Shown in pieces: positions 4,754 through 6,601 of a stretch of DNA of 6,601 nt. Each line of letters opens with the position of its first letter. Position 1 is the first letter of the stretch. A program made the position numbers and the translations under genes. The stretch is from Methylococcaceae bacterium. Lineage in GTDB: Bacteria; Pseudomonadota; Gammaproteobacteria; Methylococcales; Methylococcaceae. The DNA is taken from positions 1 through 6,601 of the forward strand of contig VEPB01000480.1 of NCBI GenBank assembly GCA_012026715.1, read 5' to 3'. The notes beneath the pieces were generated by a model, which worked only from the letters and a program-made list of their open reading frames with translations, ran no database searches and had not been told where the DNA came from.

Positions 4754-6601
4754 ATGTTTAACGCGACATCAGAACCGCGTCGCACCGCACCAGGGGGATT
4801 TGCCCTGCTGGCTGCGGTTGCAGTCGCCGGGGCAGGGTTCGGCGGGGCCGTCGAGGCCAAGCCGGCGGCGCCTAGAATCAGCGCCACTGCGAAATACCAG
4901 GCCAAAGCCGGAAGAGTTACCGTGAAGGGAAGCCTCAAGGGCATGACTGCAGGCACAAAGGTGTCGGTTTACGATGCGGCCGATCACATGCTGCTCTACG
5001 CCGTTCAGGCCAACGCCAAGTCGAGCTTCAGCCTGAATCTGACCGACGGCGATGTGCCTTGCCGCTTGCAACTGGAATCAGGGGCGGTAAAGACCGTCAT
5101 CAAGGTGGCCGGTGCGCCCAAGTCTTGCGCATCGACCCCGGCTTGCGGCATTGCCTTGCCCGATCAGCAGATTCATGAGGGAGAGGAGCTGACCTTGACC
5201 GCTGCGGCCAAGAAGGTAAAGGGTTCAGAGCCCGAGTTTTCCTGGGATCTGGGCGATGGCAGCAGTGCCACCGGTGCGTCGGTGAGCCACAAGTACGACT
5301 TTGCCGGCATATACAAGGTGGTCCTGACCGGCACCGCCGGGGAGGCACGCTGCAGCGACGATTTGCGGGTGTCGGTGGCGCCGGCGGCCGGCACCAATCC
5401 CAATCCCAAGGTTTCCGAACAGGGCGAGCGGCCGGCGGTCGGCGCCGCCATGCCCGGAGCCGATGGCAGCAACGACAAGGACGCCTATGTGGTGATGCCC
5501 TACGAGGAGACTGGCATGGAAGGCGGCAGCCAGATCAACATTCCGTTCAATCCCATGGTTCCCTTCAACGCGATGAACGCGCAGGTGATCCAGAAGGTGC
5601 CGGGCAAGCCCAAGCTGATCGACGGCAGCAAGCTGCAGCTGTTCTATTCGGCGGCATCCAGCCCGGACGACCCGGTGGGCGCCGACTCCATCAACTCCAC
5701 CAGCCAGAACTATTTCAAGGACGGATCGATCGGCGCCAATTTCGATACCGTGAAGACCACCTGTTCCACCGACTGCACTGAGAAAGACAAGGAAAAGGAT
5801 ACTTTCCTGATCGAAGGGCAGAACTACACCGCGGCGGCGATCCGCAAGAGCGAGTTGTGGGATCACATCGAACAGCCCAACTTTGCGTTGCGGAAGGATT
5901 CCAAGGGGAATCCGGATACGGTCCAGCGCGGGTCGGCCAACGGCGACCAGCAGAACCGCTTCAAGCCGGCCAAGCCGCCCTTGCTGCCTGACCAGGGCAT
6001 GCGCGGCAAGGTCGACCTGGGTGCCGGGGTACGCTCCATGCCGGGCATTGCCGACCCTTACAAGGCCAACGATCCCATGCCCTTCGATTATGCCAGCGGC
6101 CAGAATGCCTTCGTGGCCCAGAACATTCCATTGACCGACATCGACGACCAGGGCCGCACCAATCCTTACCCGCTGCTGCGGGTTGAGGCCAAGGACGGCA
6201 CCGGCAAGCGGGTGGCGGCCACCGACGCGGTTTACACCACCGCATCGGAAACCGGCTGCCGCGCCTGCCATCTGAAGGGTGGCATCGCTGGCGCCGATAT
6301 CTGGCGTACGCCGGTGCACGAACGCGAGTTGACCGATACGGAAGGCAATCCTGGGCCTGCCACCGGCGCCGGGGCGGTTCCGCCCGGCTCGACCGCCGAC
6401 AAGCTTTACGGCCCGGCGGTCAACAATCGGTTTGATGAGGACTATTCGCTGGATCCCAACCTGACCAAGGCGAACCTGACGACACCGGTGCTGGATGGGG
6501 GTGAGTTGCCCAAAGATGCCAACGGCATCCGCACCGACCGGGTGGCGGAGTCCCGCTGGCTCAAGCCCGACGGCAGCACCAGCCCCACCAACCCGGACAA
6601 G
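4754..6601 (+). CDS. Secreted PKD-domain c-type cytochrome, paralog of the upstream gene (partial, 3' end outside window)
   Basis: The first 616 residues of an exported haem protein, still open at the right edge. Residues 1-35 look like a signal peptide with an Ala/Gly/Val-rich core, cleaved near VEA-KP; R9R10 is present but lacks a full Tat motif. Residues 40-120 form a beta-sandwich-like module. Residues 131-209 form a clear PKD domain (SWDLGDGSSATG at 163-174, HKYDFAGIYKVVLTG at 179-193). Cysteines 103, 125 and 131 have the same spacing as C94, C116 and C122 of the upstream protein; C200 corresponds to C211. Shared blocks include DDPVGADSINSTSQN (305-319) and TNPYPLLRVEA (469-479), the latter just before the single visible haem motif CRACH (502-506). 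That haem lies at nearly the same depth as the first haem of the upstream protein (517), so more CXXCH motifs are expected beyond the window. A Lys/Asp-rich insertion with CSTDC (337-341) is peculiar to this paralog. The gene has its own sigma-54-type promoter and ribosome binding site. Export and at least one haem are well supported; the function is unknown. Confidence 0.9.
   Translation, partial: MFNATSEPRRTAPGGFALLAAVAVAGAGFGGAVEAKPAAPRISATAKYQAKAGRVTVKGSLKGMTAGTKVSVYDAADHMLLYAVQANAKSSFSLNLTDGDVPCRLQLESGAVKTVIKVAGAPKSCASTPACGIALPDQQIHEGEELTLTAAAKKVKGSEPEFSWDLGDGSSATGASVSHKYDFAGIYKVVLTGTAGEARCSDDLRVSVAPAAGTNPNPKVSEQGERPAVGAAMPGADGSNDKDAYVVMPYEETGMEGGSQINIPFNPMVPFNAMNAQVIQKVPGKPKLIDGSKLQLFYSAASSPDDPVGADSINSTSQNYFKDGSIGANFDTVKTTCSTDCTEKDKEKDTFLIEGQNYTAAAIRKSELWDHIEQPNFALRKDSKGNPDTVQRGSANGDQQNRFKPAKPPLLPDQGMRGKVDLGAGVRSMPGIADPYKANDPMPFDYASGQNAFVAQNIPLTDIDDQGRTNPYPLLRVEAKDGTGKRVAATDAVYTTASETGCRACHLKGGIAGADIWRTPVHERELTDTEGNPGPATGAGAVPPGSTADKLYGPAVNNRFDEDYSLDPNLTKANLTTPVLDGGELPKDANGIRTDRVAESRWLKPDGSTSPTNPDK
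5687..5711 (+). repeat. 25-bp direct repeat, copy 2 (inside the second cytochrome gene)
   Basis: Identical to 2256-2280 and in the same frame, encoding SINSTSQN within the most conserved block of the haem-free region of the two paralogs. Confidence 0.8.

Noticed and set aside
4754..4858. Tat signal peptide in the second cytochrome (R9R10)
   Set aside because: The residues after RR (TAPGGF) do not fit the S-R-R-x-F-L-K motif, and c-type cytochromes are exported unfolded by Sec for haem attachment.
5225..6319. 364-codon open frame on the minus strand opposite the second cytochrome gene
   Set aside because: Same reasoning: no motif or ribosome binding site, and it is fully overlapped by a clear PKD/haem gene on the plus strand.

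Overview
The window is GC-rich bacterial DNA with dense coding and sec-type signal peptides, and reads like a gammaproteobacterium. The methionine synthase fragment is very close to the E. coli type. The large PKD-domain multihaem c-type cytochromes recall, from memory, the copper-responsive cell-surface cytochromes described in Methylococcus-type methanotrophs. The organism is an inference, not something the sequence proves.

Layout: positions 1-994 (minus strand) hold the N-terminal 331 residues of cobalamin-dependent methionine synthase (metH), which runs off the left edge. A 292-bp divergent intergenic region (995-1286) follows. Positions 1287-4493 (plus) encode a complete 1068-residue secreted cytochrome. 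It has an N-terminal beta-sandwich plus PKD-like module, a long haem-free middle, and nine CXXCH haem-binding motifs confined to the C-terminal half. A strong hairpin terminator (4519-4549) and a 260-bp intergenic region separate it from a second gene, 4754 to beyond 6601. That gene is a tandem paralog with the same N-terminal architecture and the first of what are probably several haem motifs (CRACH) before the window ends.

The most informative point is regulatory. Each cytochrome gene is preceded by its own sequence with correct sigma-54 -24/-12 spacing (1213-1228 and 4649-4664). Together with the terminator between them, this suggests two independently transcribed but co-regulated units controlled by an enhancer-binding protein encoded elsewhere. 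A dyad with an 8-bp spacer lies about 50 bp upstream of each -12 element, although the two dyads differ in sequence.

Together the two proteins look like exported, probably surface-located, multihaem electron-transfer proteins. Their haem-free N-terminal modules are conserved between paralogs, including four cysteines, three of them with identical spacing. These modules may serve docking, anchoring or substrate binding. The electron donor, acceptor and true function cannot be read from the sequence. metH is an unrelated housekeeping neighbour.
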